Source: Liopterus haemorrhoidalis (lineage: Eukaryota; Arthropoda; Insecta; Coleoptera; Dytiscidae). From it: a stretch of 64,000 nucleotides of DNA. Positions 22,099-34,240 of the stretch are shown in pieces (within the stretch, counting starts at the first letter, position 1; every line of letters begins with the position of its first letter). Under the pieces are notes generated by a model. It did no database searches and was not told the DNA's origin. It worked only from the letters and a program-made list of their open reading frames with translations. The stretch covers positions 49,098,250 through 49,162,249 of the forward strand of contig OZ020613.1 of the NCBI GenBank assembly GCA_963971575.1, read 5' to 3'. A program made the position numbers and the translations under genes.

Positions 22099-22744
22099 TG
22101 TTTCCAATGTAATTATTATTATTATTATTTTCAGAACCGGATAATTTTTAAAATTTAACTAATCTAAAATAAAACCTATTAGATGGATTTTTAATGATAA
22201 CATGTAATAAAAAAATAATGTCACAGTAAGCCGGGGAAGAGAAAGACAGCAATATAGGGAATGCTGAAGATAATCAAGCAACAAAAATACAAGCCCTTCA
22301 AAATTAATCTTTAGTCAAATAAAATTTCATTACAATAATGTAACCTGGTTTAATCAAAATTTTGAGGGTATTTTCAGTTTATTTTAATCATTTTCATTTT
22401 TCTCTCCTTTCCAGTACAATCAGTGATAAGAGTTTTCTTGTTCCATGGCACCTTAGGATGTTAAGGCAACATTTTTCTTCCAAATTCACATAATGAAGGC
22501 AATATAAGATTTTAACCACCTGCTTTGCTGATATAATCATAATTTATCAAATCAAATATAATTATATTTAGGTCTATCATCTATACTAAATATTTTTTTG
22601 AAACAAAAATAAAATTATACATATAAATCCGGGATAATTTTTTTGACAACAAATTATACACTTATGTTTTAATATAGCTGTTAAATGATGAAAAAGACAC
22701 ATTTCTATCACAATATCGGCAGTTGCACAAAAAGAGTTTTTATG

Positions 22745-22815
22745 CTTTAGTAATAATAATAGGATTCCAACACCTAGATAGGCGTATAAGGGGCAGAGAA
22801 GTTCTCCGTTATGCT
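22745..22815 (-). repeat. Fragment of SINE-like repeat
   Basis: AGATAGGCGTATAAGGGGCA and neighbouring bases match, in reverse complement, the end of the repeat at 28950-29215. Confidence 0.5.
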
Positions 22816-22932
22816 TTAATAAATAATCCTATAAGCATCAATGTACTGGTTTTCCTAGAGCTCCATTTTTAAATGACCGTTTGATGTGTATGACGTCACA
22901 TGAAAATTATTTACTAAACTAACACTACTAAC

Positions 22933-23064
22933 CATTGTTTGCTACAGCTACACTCTCCAATTTATCTTCAAATTGACTGGTGTCAACAGGTTCAGACTTG
23001 ACGTAAATCTTCTCTATATTGGTGCTATCATGGTATATGTCATCTGTAACTTCCTCTTTGATTC
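22933..23064 (-). CDS. ZnF-2 leader exon B
   Basis: Minus strand. Acceptor ATTGCAG, donor GTTAGT, phase 1 at both ends, 44 codons. The peptide GIKEEVTDDIYHDS...IYVKSEPVDTSQFEDKLE is the exon B cassette, with VKSE as Psi-K-x-E motif. Confidence 0.8.
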
Positions 23065-23554
23065 CTGCAATAATCATATCATAATCGTATATAAATTAAT
23101 TATGTACTGTAAAAAATGTAAAAATTGTATTCATGAAGATGTTTTCAAATCAAACATTGCTGAAATAGTCTATAACAATAATATATGAATAACAATAGTT
23201 TGAACGTACAGTCATATCTAACAGTTTTTATTATGAACATTATTTGCAAAGTTCGTAGGAGCAGTGGTGTTTTAAGCACTTGGATGGCCCTAACCGCTGT
23301 CTAATTTTGAACCCCCCTTCACCAAAATAATTTCTTTACAACCTTGCAACCAAATTTTATTTTTGATATCCCAAAGTACTATATTAGATAGCCCGCTTTG
23401 TGCGCCCCCAGTGATCCACCAATGCGTAGAAGTGTATTACAATTTATCTGAGATAACAATGAACAATCGATTCATTAAACAAACTGTTGGAATTGACTAT
23501 ACTAATAAAGGTAGTATTAAGTTTGGGTTAGTTGTAGATGAGCTTGTTACTAAC

Positions 23555-23681
23555 CATTCTCCCATTCAGCCGTGTGCCTTATTTCTGCCTTCACCTCATG
23601 TTCATCAGTAATATTGTATTCTGTCTTAATATCAATCTCTTTTTTGATAATATCACTATATCTTGTGTCACTCATATTCAT
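23555..23681 (-). CDS. ZnF-2 leader exon A with start codon
   Basis: Minus strand, ATG at 23681: MNMSDTRYSDIIKKEIDIKT, continuing to AEWEN plus one base, donor GTTAGT. The 127-nt exon is intact. It carries IKKE and IKTE motifs. The upstream sequence matches the leader of ZnF-4 and ZnF-5, supporting this start. Confidence 0.8.
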
Positions 23682-23795
23682 TCCTCGAACAAAATCTTTC
23701 CAAATTTATTCTAAAAACCCAATAAACAAAGTTTTTCTTGTTATTGCTACCTTGCTTCATAAATTTCGGCATGTAGCAGTCCGTGCGTATTACTA
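23682..23795 (-). promoter_or_regulatory. Conserved 5' leader of ZnF-2
   Basis: Minus strand GCACGGACTGCTACATGCCG is shared with the sequence upstream of ZnF-4 (36137) and, more diverged, ZnF-5 (42383). It sits about 100 bp before the ATG in each. It is a likely promoter or 5' UTR block; no TATA box is evident here. Confidence 0.5.
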
Positions 23796-23863
23796 AAAAA
23801 AAAAAACGGAATATACTCTTTTTTGCTCGTCACTTGTTTTTTTTTTTTTTTTTTGAGTGAGTT

Positions 23864-23995
23864 TGATCACTTCTATTTTGGGAGTGAGGACCTTTTTTTT
23901 TGCTTATCACTTCTATTTTGGGAGTGAGGACCTTTTTTTTTAGCTCATCACTTGTATTTTTGGAGTGAATGACTTGTACTTTTTTTTAGTATACT
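23864..23995. repeat. Tandem repeat, about 50-bp unit
   Basis: About three units of ATCACTTCTATTTTGGGAGT followed by GAGGACC and a T-run. The third unit is more diverged. Confidence 0.7.
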
Positions 23996-24034
23996 CTTTT
24001 TCTGGTCAGCCTACAAAAACTGCAATATTTTTAA

Positions 24035-24470
24035 AACGGGTTAAAAATTCCACTCCTACGTTTCCGGCTCAGATCAATGTACATTACCTATAATTATTTC
24101 AGATTTTTAGTTTAACCTCTTTGGGTAAAAAGGGATGGGACAAAAACTTTTGTAGCACATTTTTGGCTAAAATCGTATTTAAAAAAAAAAACTTTTGGTT
24201 TCTTAAGCAACGTCCTAAGAGCTTTCTTTAGATACCACACAATAATTTTTTTTTAAATAATGTTTTTATGGACGACACGAAAAAGTCGACATTTTTCGAA
24301 GAACTAATCTGATCAAAAATTCCTATGGAACTATTCCGGTTCCCACCAATGTTCATTATGGAGATTTTTTTTCCAGTTTTTTAGATCAACCCCTCTGAGA
24401 GATAGGGTGGGGGACAAAAGATTTTAGACATATTTTTGGCAAAAATCCCATAAAAAGAATTGAATTACAG
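24035..24470. repeat. Dispersed repeat, inverted copy at 27640-27860
   Basis: Two diverged copies of a segment with ATGTACATTACCTATA, TCAGATTTTTAGTTTAA and GGGACAAAA are arranged in tandem. The same segment occurs in reverse complement at 27640-27860. Class unknown. Confidence 0.55.
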
Positions 24471-24516
24471 GTGTGTTCGTTTGTGTTGTCCAACCTACAC
24501 TAAACTATACCACAGC

Positions 24517-25666
24517 TATAGTGCGTTCGAAGGTGAGTTTGCAGTACAGGGCATATGGAGTAGTTCTTTTTCATACTCTCTAATGGGTTTACATAATGAC
24601 GCTATCCTTTTCTTGCTTGTCGACGTTGCCAGCTCTAAAATGCGCTGATCTGTGAAGACGCAGTATTCTACAAATGGTCATTTGTTTTTGTTGAGTGTTA
24701 TTTTGAGTTTTATAAGAACTGATTTTTGTAAATCATACAAGTTTTTTATATTATTATAATTGACACATTTGACACTTTTACAACATTTGGCAACAGCGCT
24801 CCCATTTGCCATAAGAGCTATAGGAGAAAAATTTTACGATAGTAGCGCCACGCGGATTTTTTTGAAACCACTCTAAATCAGATACCACTGGACATTTACT
24901 AGTAAATAATAGCGAAAAGTGTATCAAAAAACGACAAAAAATAAATAATTGTTTGGGATTTTTTGATTTTGTGAAGTGAATTACTTGTAATCATCTAAAA
25001 TACTACATTTTGTGATCTGGTTTTAAGTTATGGCGGTTTTCCATTGTCGATTATTTTAACTATATTGGGGGAAATAATAATTCCCGTGTTGTTTACCAAG
25101 GGGTAGAAATCTACAATGCTGGGCATATAATATTGTGTAGAGTCACTGAAAAAAACAGAGAGTTCATAAAGATTTATGCATTATGCCTACAAACTTGTGC
25201 ATTACAAACCCACACACAATAACAGGAATTTTCAAGATATGCGATAATAAATACAAAATTGAAAATATTTTTTGTAGTCACTATCATTAAAATGTAATGA
25301 GCAAACTTTGATATAAGGGCTCACTTTTTTTCCAATTTTTAAATTGTTTATCTAAACATCGCGTCGATTCCTAACCTCTTGCTTTCCCAATTTTGTTTCG
25401 AACCGTACGGTGTCTGATATTAGTGGAAACAAATGAAACGATATTTCCGGGTTTCTTCTTTTCAATGAATTGCACATAGGCACACAACAATATGTATTAT
25501 ACATTTTTTAATGATTATAATAAAACTTTAAAAACAAACTTCATACAAAACCAATACACAAAACGAAATGTTATATGATGTACACAAGTTCATGAAACGC
25601 TCACCAGATGGTAGGGTGCTTAGCTGCAAATCCCTATACTGCAAACTCACCTTTGAACGCAGTATA
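24517..25666. mobile_element. MITE (TATAGTGCGTTCGAAGG ends), split by R3
   Basis: The left end TATAGTGCGTTCGAAGG (24517) and right end (complement, to 25666) match the intact copy at 52133-52466. The copy is interrupted after about 24811 by SWIM relic R3 and resumes at about 25633. Confidence 0.65.
24812..25632 (+). mobile_element. SWIM-element relic R3
   Basis: At 25084-25221 the plus strand encodes GVEIYNAGHIILCRVTEKN and ALCLQTCALQTHTQ then a stop. These align with ELLNAGHLMLCGILDKND and GLCLQTSSLRTPP of the SWIM gene at 35 kb. The CxC...CxH part is gone. Ends are inferred from the interrupted MITE. Confidence 0.5.
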
Positions 25667-25870
25667 TGCTATCTTACACTGTGACGTCAGCTACTCTTGT
25701 CCCGGACAAGTCTGGTGCAACACAAACGAACAAACCTTACAATTACCAACAGAAATTCTACTAAAGACGGCCAGGACATTGATCACCACGGACTGCGACA
25801 TACTTGAATTAATAAAACAAGTTGGCTGTAGTAGGAGTTTTGTTGGAAGAGTTTTGATTTAGAAATAATT

Positions 25871-25985
25871 ATGAATAATACGAGAGACCGTGTAAAAAAA
25901 GAGATGGACATTAATACTCAATATAAAATTACTGATGATCATACAGTGAAGACTGGATTAGAACGCACAACTGAATGGGAGAATG
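25871..25985 (+). CDS. ZnF-3 leader exon A with start codon
   Basis: ATG at 25871: MNNTRDRVKKEMDINTQYKI, continuing to TTEWEN plus one base, donor GTAGGT. Phase-1 end. The usual IKTE site reads INTQ, so that motif is lost, but VKKE is present. Confidence 0.8.
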
Positions 25986-26976
25986 GTAGGTAACAAACAC
26001 AACTAACTCAAGCTTCGTTTATAATGAACCTATAACATGATCTCTTAAGGTGTTGCTAGTATATTTCTAATGAAATTGTATAAGAAAATATGTGGTTATT
26101 TAAACCAATTGCAGTTCATAACATGGCCTAATAAGGCCATTATTGGGTTTCTAATGAAATAGTATAAGAACATAACGTTGGGTTACTGCAAATACAAGGT
26201 CACACATTTTTTATTTTTTTTTCATTTCTGAATTGAGTATACTTTAATACATATTATTGTGTAGTATATTCTAACAAGTTTACTGGGAGCTTAAATGATC
26301 AGAACATACATAATATCAACACAACTTTTATTTTCCAATATGATTTATTAAGTATTCAATTCTTAAAATGCTAATTACTCGAAGCTGCATTTTGGAAGTT
26401 ATCTGGTTTTAGCAGTAAGCCGACGGTATGTGGTAATGTTAAACATTAAAATCTAATTTTTTTAAACCTTTTTGCATTAAAAACTAGTTTTATAATGGAC
26501 GATAATATTATCGCTGCCTCAACATTATTTACAAGTTTATTAATAGTGGAAATTAGAATCAAATACAGAACTTTAATTTCTCTTCAGTCTCTTCAGTTGT
26601 AAGCACAGTGAATGCTGGCGATTGTTACTATTGTATACATAGAAGTGCATAAGCCCAGAATGATTAGCTTGATGAACTACTTACTATACCAGTGATGGGG
26701 ATCTTCTGAATATTCTTAAGAGAGATGCTAACATAACTAAGGTTGGGTCTCAGCGATCGCATACACGAAACTGGGTAGGAAAATTGATAAATATGATAAT
26801 AATGGCAAGATGGAATTCAACTATTATCTGTTGTATACCTATAATAAACCCCCCATACACTATGAGGCATGCATCGATAAGCAAACTACAACAATATTTT
26901 ATTTTGAATATCTTAAACAATACATTTTCTACAGTAATCAAATAGTTTATATTTAATTATGATCTGTTAATTGCAG

Positions 26977-27108
26977 GAATCAAAAATGAAGTTACGGAAG
27001 ACGTATGCCATGATAATACCAAAATAGAGGAGATATATATCAAGTCGGAACCTTTGGATACCAGTGATTTTGAAGATGAATTTGAGAGTGTATCTGTCAC
27101 AAACACTG
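26977..27108 (+). CDS. ZnF-3 leader exon B
   Basis: Acceptor TTAATTGCAG, donor GTCAGT, phase 1 at both ends. The peptide GIKNEVTEDVCHDNTKIEEI continues with YIKSEPLDTSDFEDEFE, the exon B cassette. Confidence 0.85.
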
Positions 27109-27532
27109 GTCAGTAATTACAGTTTAATTGATGCTTATGTTATTTGTTATCCTAGTTAACAGTTGAGCAGGTCTACAATTACTTTTCATTATGTATCTTC
27201 AGGTATATTTTGTGTATTCAATTTTGGGCAGACAAAGTGTGAGCTTCAAATTGCAGTTCATTGCGTGTGTTCATATCTCAAACAGTCAACAGTTGATATT
27301 TTAAAACGGGTCTATGTTGTTTAAAATGTGAAGTTCATTTATGTTTTTAGGGTTTTGTAGGTATGACCAAAAAACCCTTATACCGTCATTTTGTAGTCTA
27401 TCTGGCTGTCTGTCTGTCTGTTCGGTAAAAATTGTAGCCAAACAGCTAAATCTATAGAGTTGAAATTTGGCATGCTTATTGCATGCTTTAAAAAACATAT
27501 CCACCTAAAAATATAAACAAATATGAGCAAAT

Positions 27533-27573
<41 letters not shown>

Positions 27574-27886
27574 AGATTCTGAGTTGCATATCAAATGAAA
27601 GCCCGTAGTAAGTGGATTAACGATCAAAATTTTATTTTTGCATAATAAATTGTTTTGATGCGATTTTTGACAAAATTGTGCAAAAAATTTTTTGTCCCAC
27701 ACCCTGTAGTCCAGATGGTTTAAACTAAAAATCTGAAAAAATTCTGAGTAATGTACATAGGTATGAACCGGAATAGTACAACAGGAATTTTTGATCAGAT
27801 TATGTTTTCGGAAAATAACGCATTTTTTTCGTTTTTTGGTTGACGATGTACAAAAGTTATAGTTATGTAACACACTATACTAGAAG

Positions 27887-27990
27887 GCGTATCCTGGTCT
27901 AATGGTTAGCTTGCTCGCTTGCTACGCAGCAAACTAGGGTTCGTTCCCGGGCAGAGGAAACAATTTTATTTTTTGTTTTTTTTTCCATTT
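27887..27990 (+). repeat. tRNA-derived SINE-like sequence
   Basis: TGGTCTAATGGTTAG resembles a pol III A box and GGGTTCGTTCCCGG a B box at tRNA-like spacing, followed by a T-rich tail. The cloverleaf looks imperfect, so a SINE head or tRNA pseudogene is more likely than a working tRNA. Confidence 0.45.
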
Positions 27991-28949
27991 TTATTTTGTT
28001 TAAATTATTTTGTCAAAATTCTAGTTATATTTTGGCAAATAAATGTTTATTTAATTTGTAAGAGCGTAAATTTAATAACCAGCTGGAATTGTTGGAATTA
28101 TATTTTTATTCTATTGGAATTACGTATACGGAGTGTCATGTATACGTAACCAGAGGGGCGGAGCATATGACTTAAAACAATCAATGGAAGCCATAGGCGC
28201 AATTTTCAAAATCTTAATGAACCTTGCTATACATAAAAAAAAAAAATATTGCACATATTTATAAACTTAAACGATGGTATAAGGTATTCGAATTCAAATT
28301 AACAAAAAAATATTTTAACATAAAATTTGTTTTTAAAGGTCTTGGATTAACAGACGATAAATTAGTTTAAAAATATCGTTCATTTTGCCGTGATTACTAC
28401 AAAGCAAAATTTGTCCTACACACTCAGCATGCCGCCTTCACTTATTATATACCTGCGAAAGCCTGCAATGTGTGAATATTCATACTGCACATCATTTTTT
28501 TTTTTATATATAACGATATAACAGGTAGTTTTATATTATTTTAGCAAGGAGTCAAATTATTTATTTACTTCTACAATTTTAGTTTTCTGGCTATAAAATA
28601 AAATAATAATTATTAATCTATAAGATTTATTTGTAATTAATGAATTTATTTTGTTTAAATCTGGCAAAATTTACACTAAGTGAAGAAATGAGACGGAGTT
28701 ATTTAACAAATAAAGACAAATAATATAATATTTGTTGTTATTTGTTTACAAATATCAAAAAAGTTAGGTTATATATATTACCAAAAGGAGATTGAAAACC
28801 TTTATTACCAAGTGAGTAAAGGGGCTAATTTGAATTATGATATAGAATTATAAACGAATTATATATTTTATTATTCGATTGAAATTTAAGTTTTTGAATT
28901 CCAAATATTCGTTTTTTTTTTTTCATTTTGATAAATTAAAGGCACGCCA

Positions 28950-29215
28950 TTTTCTTCTCGGGTTCGAATTCCCCTACCTCTTTCGGATTTTTATCTTTCG
29001 AAATTGTGCAGTCAGTTCTTGGGTTGACTCAACCTAATGCATTGAATACCTGTTTATACAGGTATAACAAGAACGGCTGAAACAGCACACTGACCACGTG
29101 GCGTTCATATCAATCGCCGGCGGTCTAGAAACGGAGAACTTACCTTCTCTGCCCCTTATACGTCTATCTAAGCGTTAGGATCCTATTATTATTATGTGCA
29201 AATAGCCATCGTTGC
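28950..29215 (+). repeat. SINE-like repeat
   Basis: Contains GGGTTCGAATTCCCC (B-box-like) near 28961, a body with GGCGGTCTAGAAACGGAGAA and a terminal (ATT)n. Part of the body recurs inverted at 22745-22815. Confidence 0.45.
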
Positions 29216-29407
29216 TATGCGCCAATTTTTTTTAACTAACTAAACTATTATTATTATTATTTTATGTCTAAAAATTCTAACAATCTATTATCTATTACAT
29301 GTTTCGAGTTATTTGAAATGTCCCTTTTATTATTATTATTATTATTTTATGGTTACATTTTAATGACTTCATTTTTGTTTCATTTATCAATGCAAGTTTG
29401 TTTGCAG

Positions 29408-30252
29408 CTAGAAGAACATCTTTCAGTGATCCAGAAGAGAGTGGGTCGTCATTGCCTAGTAACAAGTCTAAACAATCCACAAATAAAAGTACTATATATA
29501 ACATGACATTTGAACGAGCTAGTTCCTTTCCTAAACATAAACAAGTACATTTAGGAGAGAAGCCATTCAAATGTGACCAGTGCGACAAGACGTTTTCAAA
29601 GTCATCACATCTCATTAGCCACAAACGAACACATTCTAGAGAGAAACCATTCAAATGTGAGCTGTGTGATAAGGCATTTTTAGTATCATCACATCTCATT
29701 AGTCACAATCGAATACATTCTGGAGAGAAGCCTTTCAAATGTGATCAGTGTGATAAAGCATTTACAAAGTCATCACATTTCATTAGTCACAAACGAGTAC
29801 ATTCCGGAGAAAAACCATACAAATGTGAACTGTGTGATAAAGCATTTTCAGTGTCATCAAATCTCATTAGTCACAAACGAATACATTCTGCAGAGAAACC
29901 ATTTAAATGTGATCAGTGTGATAAAGCATTTTCGGTGTCATCAAATCTTATTAGCCACAAAAGAATACATTCCGGAGAGAAACCATTTAAATGTGATGAG
30001 TGTGATAAAGCATTTACAGTGTCATCAAATCTCGTTAGTCACAGACGAATACATTCTGGAGAAAAACCGTTCAAATGTGATCAATGTGATAAAGCATTTT
30101 CAGTGTCATCAAATCTCATTAGTCACAAACGGATACATTCTGCAGAGAAACCATTCAAATGTGATCTATGTCACAAAGCATTTTCAGTCTCATCAAATCT
30201 TATTAGTCACAAACGAATACATTTTACAGATAGACTATTTAGATCTGAATAG
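29408..30252 (+). CDS. ZnF-3 terminal exon, 8 C2H2 fingers
   Basis: Probable nuclear DNA-binding protein. Acceptor TTTGCAG ends at 29407 and joins in phase 1 (A-R-R-T-S-F-S-D). A linker and a decayed unit (FERASSFPKHKQVH, cysteines lost) are followed by eight complete fingers. Fingers 4, 5, 7 and 8 share the same recognition stretch SVSSNLISHKRIH, and finger 6 differs slightly (TVSSNLVSH). That points to recent internal duplication or gene conversion. The protein ends HFTDRLFRSE. Confidence 0.85.
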
Positions 30253-30510
30253 TCATAAATAATTTCACAAATTGTCACTCCATAAATTACGATTTTGGGA
30301 TAATATTGAATGGAAATATCATATTGTTCGAAGTGTTCAGAATTAGTTACTATTTCAGAATGTCCAAAAATATATAGGATGTTCAGTTTATAAAATGTTT
30401 TCAAAATAACTCAAAACGAAGTGATATTTTTGTACTATTGCTTGTTATTAAAAATAATCGAACCTTGTTCATTTAACCACTTGTGAGCTATTTGGTTAGG
30501 ACAACCTGTA

Positions 30511-31739
30511 CGAGAGTTACCTTTTATGTTTTTACAAACGACCATTAGATGTCAATATTGAAATGTCATTACTATATTCGTAAAATTTGACATTTGTTAT
30601 TATGAAATCAGTGGCAGCTTATAAATTGACCGAGTAGTTTGTTGACAGTGAACGTTAAGAAAAACAAGTTTGTGAAAAAAATGGATATTACTCGTGTAGG
30701 TGTTCGTTGGATGATTTTTTAAGATTTTAGTAAAGTCCTAACTCAAAAACAATACATAGATTCCCTTCGTTCAACTTTTGATAATGAAGCACTATCAGAA
30801 AAGACTGTTTACAATTGGTTTGCAGAATTTCGTCGTGGTCGGGCGTCCGTCAGTGATGAATCTCGTGAAGGTCGACCATAATCGGTAGTAATTCAAAAAA
30901 CATCGATGCTGTGCGCAAAATGATTTAAGATCGGCATGTGACTTACCGTGAGGTAGAGGCATCCTTTGAAATATCGCAGACTGCAATACATTCGATTTTG
31001 CATGAGCATTTAGCTCTGAAAAAGATCTGTTCCCAATGGATTCCGCATAATTTGACCTAAGCTTAAAAAAAGGCTCGTGTCGATTGGTGTAAGGGAATGA
31101 TAAGAAATTCAATCTGGGCATTGCAAAATCCGTATACAACATCGTTACAGGCGACGAAACTTGGATGTATTCATATGAACCGGAAACTAAGCAACAATTC
31201 ACTGCTTGGGTCTTCCACGATGAACCGAAACCCACAAAAGTTGTCACGAAGCACTTCCAAGAAAATGATTACTTGTTTCTTCGGTTGTACAGGACATGTC
31301 GCAACCATTCCTTTAGAGGATCGGAGATCAGTAAATGCTGAATGATATAGAACAATTTGTTTGCCAGAAGTCATCGACAAAATCAGGAAAAACAACAAAA
31401 AATGTCGCATCATTCTTCATCATGAAAGGCAAGCTCCCACACAGCACGTCAAACAATTGATTATTTGAAGGAGAAAAACATCGAATTAATGTCTCATTGC
31501 CCGTATTCACCTGATTTATCCCGTAACGACTTTTTTCCCCAATGTCAAACAGAAAATGCGTGGACAGCAATTTTCATCACCTCAAGCAGCTGTTGACGCC
31601 TTCGAAAACCATATTTTTGAGATACCAACTTCAGAGTGGAAAAAATGTTTCGAGAATTGGTTTGAACGCATGCAAAAGTGTATAAATCTTATTATTATTA
31701 TTATTATTAGTTTTGTAAAAATTTAAAAGGTAGCCCTCG
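30511..31739 (+). mobile_element. Full-length but decayed mariner
   Basis: TIRs CGAGAGTTACCTTTTA and (complement) CGAGGGCTACCTTTTA lie at the two ends, flanked by TA. The plus strand encodes a mariner transposase in pieces: LTQKQYIDSLRSTFDNEALS, TVYNWFAEFRRGRASVSDES, YREVEASFEISQTAIHSILH and further C-terminal pieces. Several frameshifts and stops break the frame. Small open frames on both strands here are by-products. Confidence 0.85.
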
Positions 31740-32040
31740 TATTTGTGTACATTTTCTTGTCGGCAATATAGCAAAGGAGATTCATAAAATACTGTAAAAT
31801 ATATGTGTTCTATAATTTTAGTGTTACAGGTGCGTGAAAATACAAAGCTACTGCTCTAGGAAAGTACCAGAAATGACTGCCATGGGTCTGGGATCTTTAA
31901 TTTATTGCCTTATAAGTAATTTTTAATGCTTTAATCTGCTGCAGAGCCCGTATTGTAATCCAATAGAACTGTTTGGAGACCACCAAAACGTGAAGATTTT
32001 TAATTACGAATAGATTATTAATTAATAATATTAGGATAGC

Positions 32041-32216
32041 CAACGGAGTGGTTGAGTTCGTTAAATCGTGCAGTTCAGACTGGTGAAAACAGCCAGAATT
32101 GTGAGATTGCTGGTTCGATTCTTCGTTGCTCGATTATTCGGGCGAGAATAATATGTTTACATTACTCCCATTTTTACAATCATTCTAAACTAATAATAAT
32201 AATAATAATACGATTT
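32041..32216 (+). repeat. tRNA-derived SINE-like sequence
   Basis: Begins GCCAACGGAGTGGTTGAGTT, has GCTGGTTCGATTCTTC (B-box-like) and ends in (AAT)n. Resembles a leucine/serine-type tRNA head, but the fold is not convincing as a working tRNA. Confidence 0.4.
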
Positions 32217-33617
32217 CGCAAGTAAAACCAAGGAACTGTTATATCTCATGTCTATCACTGTCTATCACTCTTGGTCTTTACGGTTGAAATTGTGGCCAAC
32301 AGGTTGTACAAATTGAAAGTTTTTGACCCGCAAAAAAAAAATTGGGATGTTAGCGCTCTATATCGCTCGAAAAATATTTACAAATACTGAAGTGCTTGGC
32401 CAAGCGTCAGTAGCGTATTCTACGGAACAAAACAATGAAAAAAGTTCTTACAGACATATTTTCGAAAATAGTTTCTTAAAAAATTACAGCGATTTTAGTT
32501 TTAAACTGTTAGGTAATACGATTCTTATTACTATTTATTATTACAGTGAGCTCATTAATTCCTGAGCGTTATGTAATACTTAGCAGAAACATTGAGTTAT
32601 CAACCTTATTTTCAAGGACATGTACACATAGGTGTAAATTCGATTTTTATTACCTTATGCCAATTAATTATAAAATGAACACATGAATTATTTCTCTACA
32701 CGCCAATGAGGTATCAACAAATATGAAGTTCGCAGCGGATTATCGTTGTTCCTCGGATAAGTTCAGGTCAACGAAGTAATCTGATTGGTTCTTTGTAAAA
32801 TTGCGACTTTCAGCTGTGAATTGGAATACAGTTTTGATATTTTTATACTCATTTTTTGTTTGTTATGTAACACTCAGGAATTAATCTAATTGTATTATTC
32901 ATTACTGAATAGACATGTAGTTTTTTTTTTTTTGTCAATGAATATAGAGCAATTTTTATACACATTGGCATATTTAATTTTGTAAATTTCGTTATGAGTT
33001 TGGCAGAAAATAATTATAAATACTTTTACATTTTAAAATTTACGTCATTGTGACGATTCTCTCGCTAGTGGATATTACTTTTCTGATATTTCGGATATTC
33101 TGCTTATTACTAATCAACGTACGTTTATTATCTCACTCTCGAGTGCTTGAATGCATCCATGATGCTTTTTGCTTTTGTCAAACATAAAGTTTGTTGTTTA
33201 CATAATTTTAGATTTTGATCATTGTTTTAAAAATTAACGAAAATGAAATAATAATGAGTATCATTGACGTCATTATAATTCACATATAAATATTCGAAAC
33301 TCCTGTGGCCAGCTACGTCACTAAAGGGTGGTATTTGAAAGTAGGCTGCTTTTAGTCTGTAATTATTTATCAATATAAAAAACTAAAGTAAATGTGTATG
33401 TATTAATATAGATAAAATAAAAGATTTTCAGTACTATCGTATGCATGTTATTTGGAATCCACTTTTTATCCGATAATCTTCGAAGGGGGGGGGGTATTTT
33501 TTTTTCTTAGTCAAAAACACTTTTTAAACACTTTTTCTTAGTTACAGTGGTTAAGTTGATTTTATCTTTTCAGAGATAACATTTAATTCTAGTTACCGTA
33601 GTTAAGTTATTATATAC
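32217..33617. other. No recognisable feature
   Basis: AT-rich spacer. The open frame at 32323-32565 matches nothing I recognise. A poly-G run lies at 33485-33493. Confidence 0.35.
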
Positions 33618-34240
33618 GTGAGATTTCAAAAGAGTGATTCAGTGGAAGAATATTTAGAAGATATTGAAGAAGTGAAAGATATAAATGAGTTTGTGTGTAC
33701 AAATTTTGTCAGAATTTATATAGACAAGGAAAATCTCTATGATAATTACAGTGATAAAAATTTTCGTGAAAAATATCGATTTTCTAAACAGGAAGTTAAA
33801 TTTATACACCTTTGTTGAAAATGAAATTAATCATGTGACATATAAGGGACGGCATATAGATTCAAAATAACAATTATTATCCGAATTAAGATATTTCGGT
33901 AAGGGACATTTCAGGATGATACTGCTGATCTTCATGGATTTAGTCAACCTACTATGTCACGTATCATACGCAAATTTTTAGTTGCGTTGGCTCTAAAAAA
34001 AGACGCTTTTATTAAATTTTCAGGAAGCATCGAGAAAAAGAAATGATAAATTTTTATAATATGACTGGGTGTCCATCTATTATTGGAGCAATAAATAGCA
34101 CCCATATTAAAATTATGAAACCAAACAGATCAATCCTGGCATTATTTATAAATAGAAAATCTTTTCATTTTTTTATTTGTATGTGCAAGCCGAACACCAA
34201 GGCAGTCGTTCTTTCAGATAACCAGAATTCTATATAATCC
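33618..34240 (+). pseudogene. PIF/Harbinger (HARBI1-like) transposase relic
   Basis: Fragments in order: an N-terminal YRFSKQEVKFI (about 33775), DLHGFSQPTMSRIIRKFLVA (about 33931) and TGCPSIIGAINSTHIKIMKP then FINRKSFHF (about 34062-34170). The last two match the catalytic GxIGAIDGTHI...NRKG region of HARBI1-type nucleases. The catalytic D is replaced: AIN instead of AID. Stops and frameshifts separate the pieces. TIRs were not found. Confidence 0.7.

Larger units (their letters stand above)
27109..29407 (+). other. ZnF-3 intron 2 contents
   Basis: It holds a TCTGTCTGTCTGT-type dispersed repeat (27340-27480), (AT)n at 27536-27572, the inverted dispersed repeat at 27640-27860 and two SINE-like repeats annotated separately. 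No exon C was found between exons B and ZF. Confidence 0.55.

Noticed and set aside
27887..27960. A functional tRNA gene
   Set aside because: Boxes A and B are present, but I could not draw a clean acceptor and anticodon stem, and a T-rich tail follows, as in SINEs.
29741..30262. Open frame with repeated NVISVIKHFQCHQISL units
   Set aside because: It is the +1 frame of the ZnF-3 finger array; the 84-bp coding period produces the apparent protein repeat. The same holds for 3137-3466, 13843-14136, 14248-14556, 47518-47868, 54208-54639, 54703-54891, 60346-60726 and 60946-61380.
31097..31570. Short genes on both strands
   Set aside because: Frames of the decayed mariner at 30511-31739.
32323..32565. 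An 80-residue plus-strand protein
   Set aside because: No family resemblance, no splice or promoter context, composition typical of AT-rich random sequence.
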